6,003 bases of DNA from an uncultured Collinsella sp. (GTDB taxonomy: Bacteria > Actinomycetota > Coriobacteriia > Coriobacteriales > Coriobacteriaceae), in contig CABUGI010000104.1 of NCBI GenBank assembly GCA_902491055.1, forward strand, positions 1-6,003, read 5' to 3'. Below the pieces are notes generated by a model, which saw nothing but the letters and a program-made list of their open reading frames with translations, did no database searches and was not told the DNA's origin. Below are positions 5,947 to 6,003 of this stretch, in pieces. The position numbers and the translations under genes were made by a program. Within the stretch, counting starts at the first letter, position 1, and every line of letters starts with the position of its first letter.

Positions 5947-5983
5947 GAAAGGGGGCGGCCCAGGCGGGTCGCCCCCTTTCTTG
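5947..5983 (+). terminator. Intrinsic terminator after the PHP gene
   Basis: GAAAGGGGGCG (5947-5957) pairs perfectly with CGCCCCCTTTC (5970-5980). The stem extends inward through a G-U and three C-G pairs to an AGGC loop (5962-5965), about 15 pairs in all, and ends in TTTCTTG. It begins 19 bases after the stop codon. The T-run is short and interrupted, but the stem is very strong. Bases 5984-6003 show nothing further. Confidence 0.88.
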
Positions 5984-6003
5984 TCCCAAAAATCTACTGA
6001 GGT

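Overview
The window looks like chromosomal housekeeping DNA from a GC-rich Gram-positive bacterium. My best guess is an actinobacterium of the class Coriobacteriia (Collinsella-like). This rests on the tilS-hpt-ftsH gene order, high G/C at third codon positions, strong AGAAAGG/GGAGG-type ribosome binding sites and the style of the proteins. The species is an inference, not something read directly from a marker gene.

Layout: all genes are on the + strand. Positions 1-732 hold the 3' part of tilS (tRNA-Ile lysidine synthetase). A 148-base gap with a GC-rich hairpin and a probable promoter follows. Then come hpt (hypoxanthine phosphoribosyltransferase, 881-1429) and ftsH (membrane AAA+ zinc protease, 1431-3566), separated by one base and almost certainly one transcript, closed by a strong intrinsic terminator (3577-3617). 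The next gap carries a near-perfect 25-base inverted repeat (3635-3696), probably a dispersed REP/MITE-like element. It is followed by a monocistronic-looking PLP-dependent aminotransferase (3756-4940). A 165-base spacer then holds a 16-base site resembling the chromosome-partition site parS (4963-4978), an adjoining stem-loop (4975-5005) and a promoter-like element. The last gene is a PHP-family metal-dependent phosphatase of the YcdX type (5106-5927), followed by an intrinsic terminator (5947-5983).

The first three genes form a widely conserved cluster linking tRNA decoding fidelity, purine salvage and membrane protein quality control. The aminotransferase and the PHP protein appear to be separate transcription units with no obvious pathway link to that cluster or to each other. 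I see no phage, CRISPR, toxin-antitoxin or defence genes, and no new multi-gene system. The points most worth a second look are non-coding: the parS-like site with its adjoining hairpin, and the long palindrome, which also creates a false upstream start codon for the aminotransferase.
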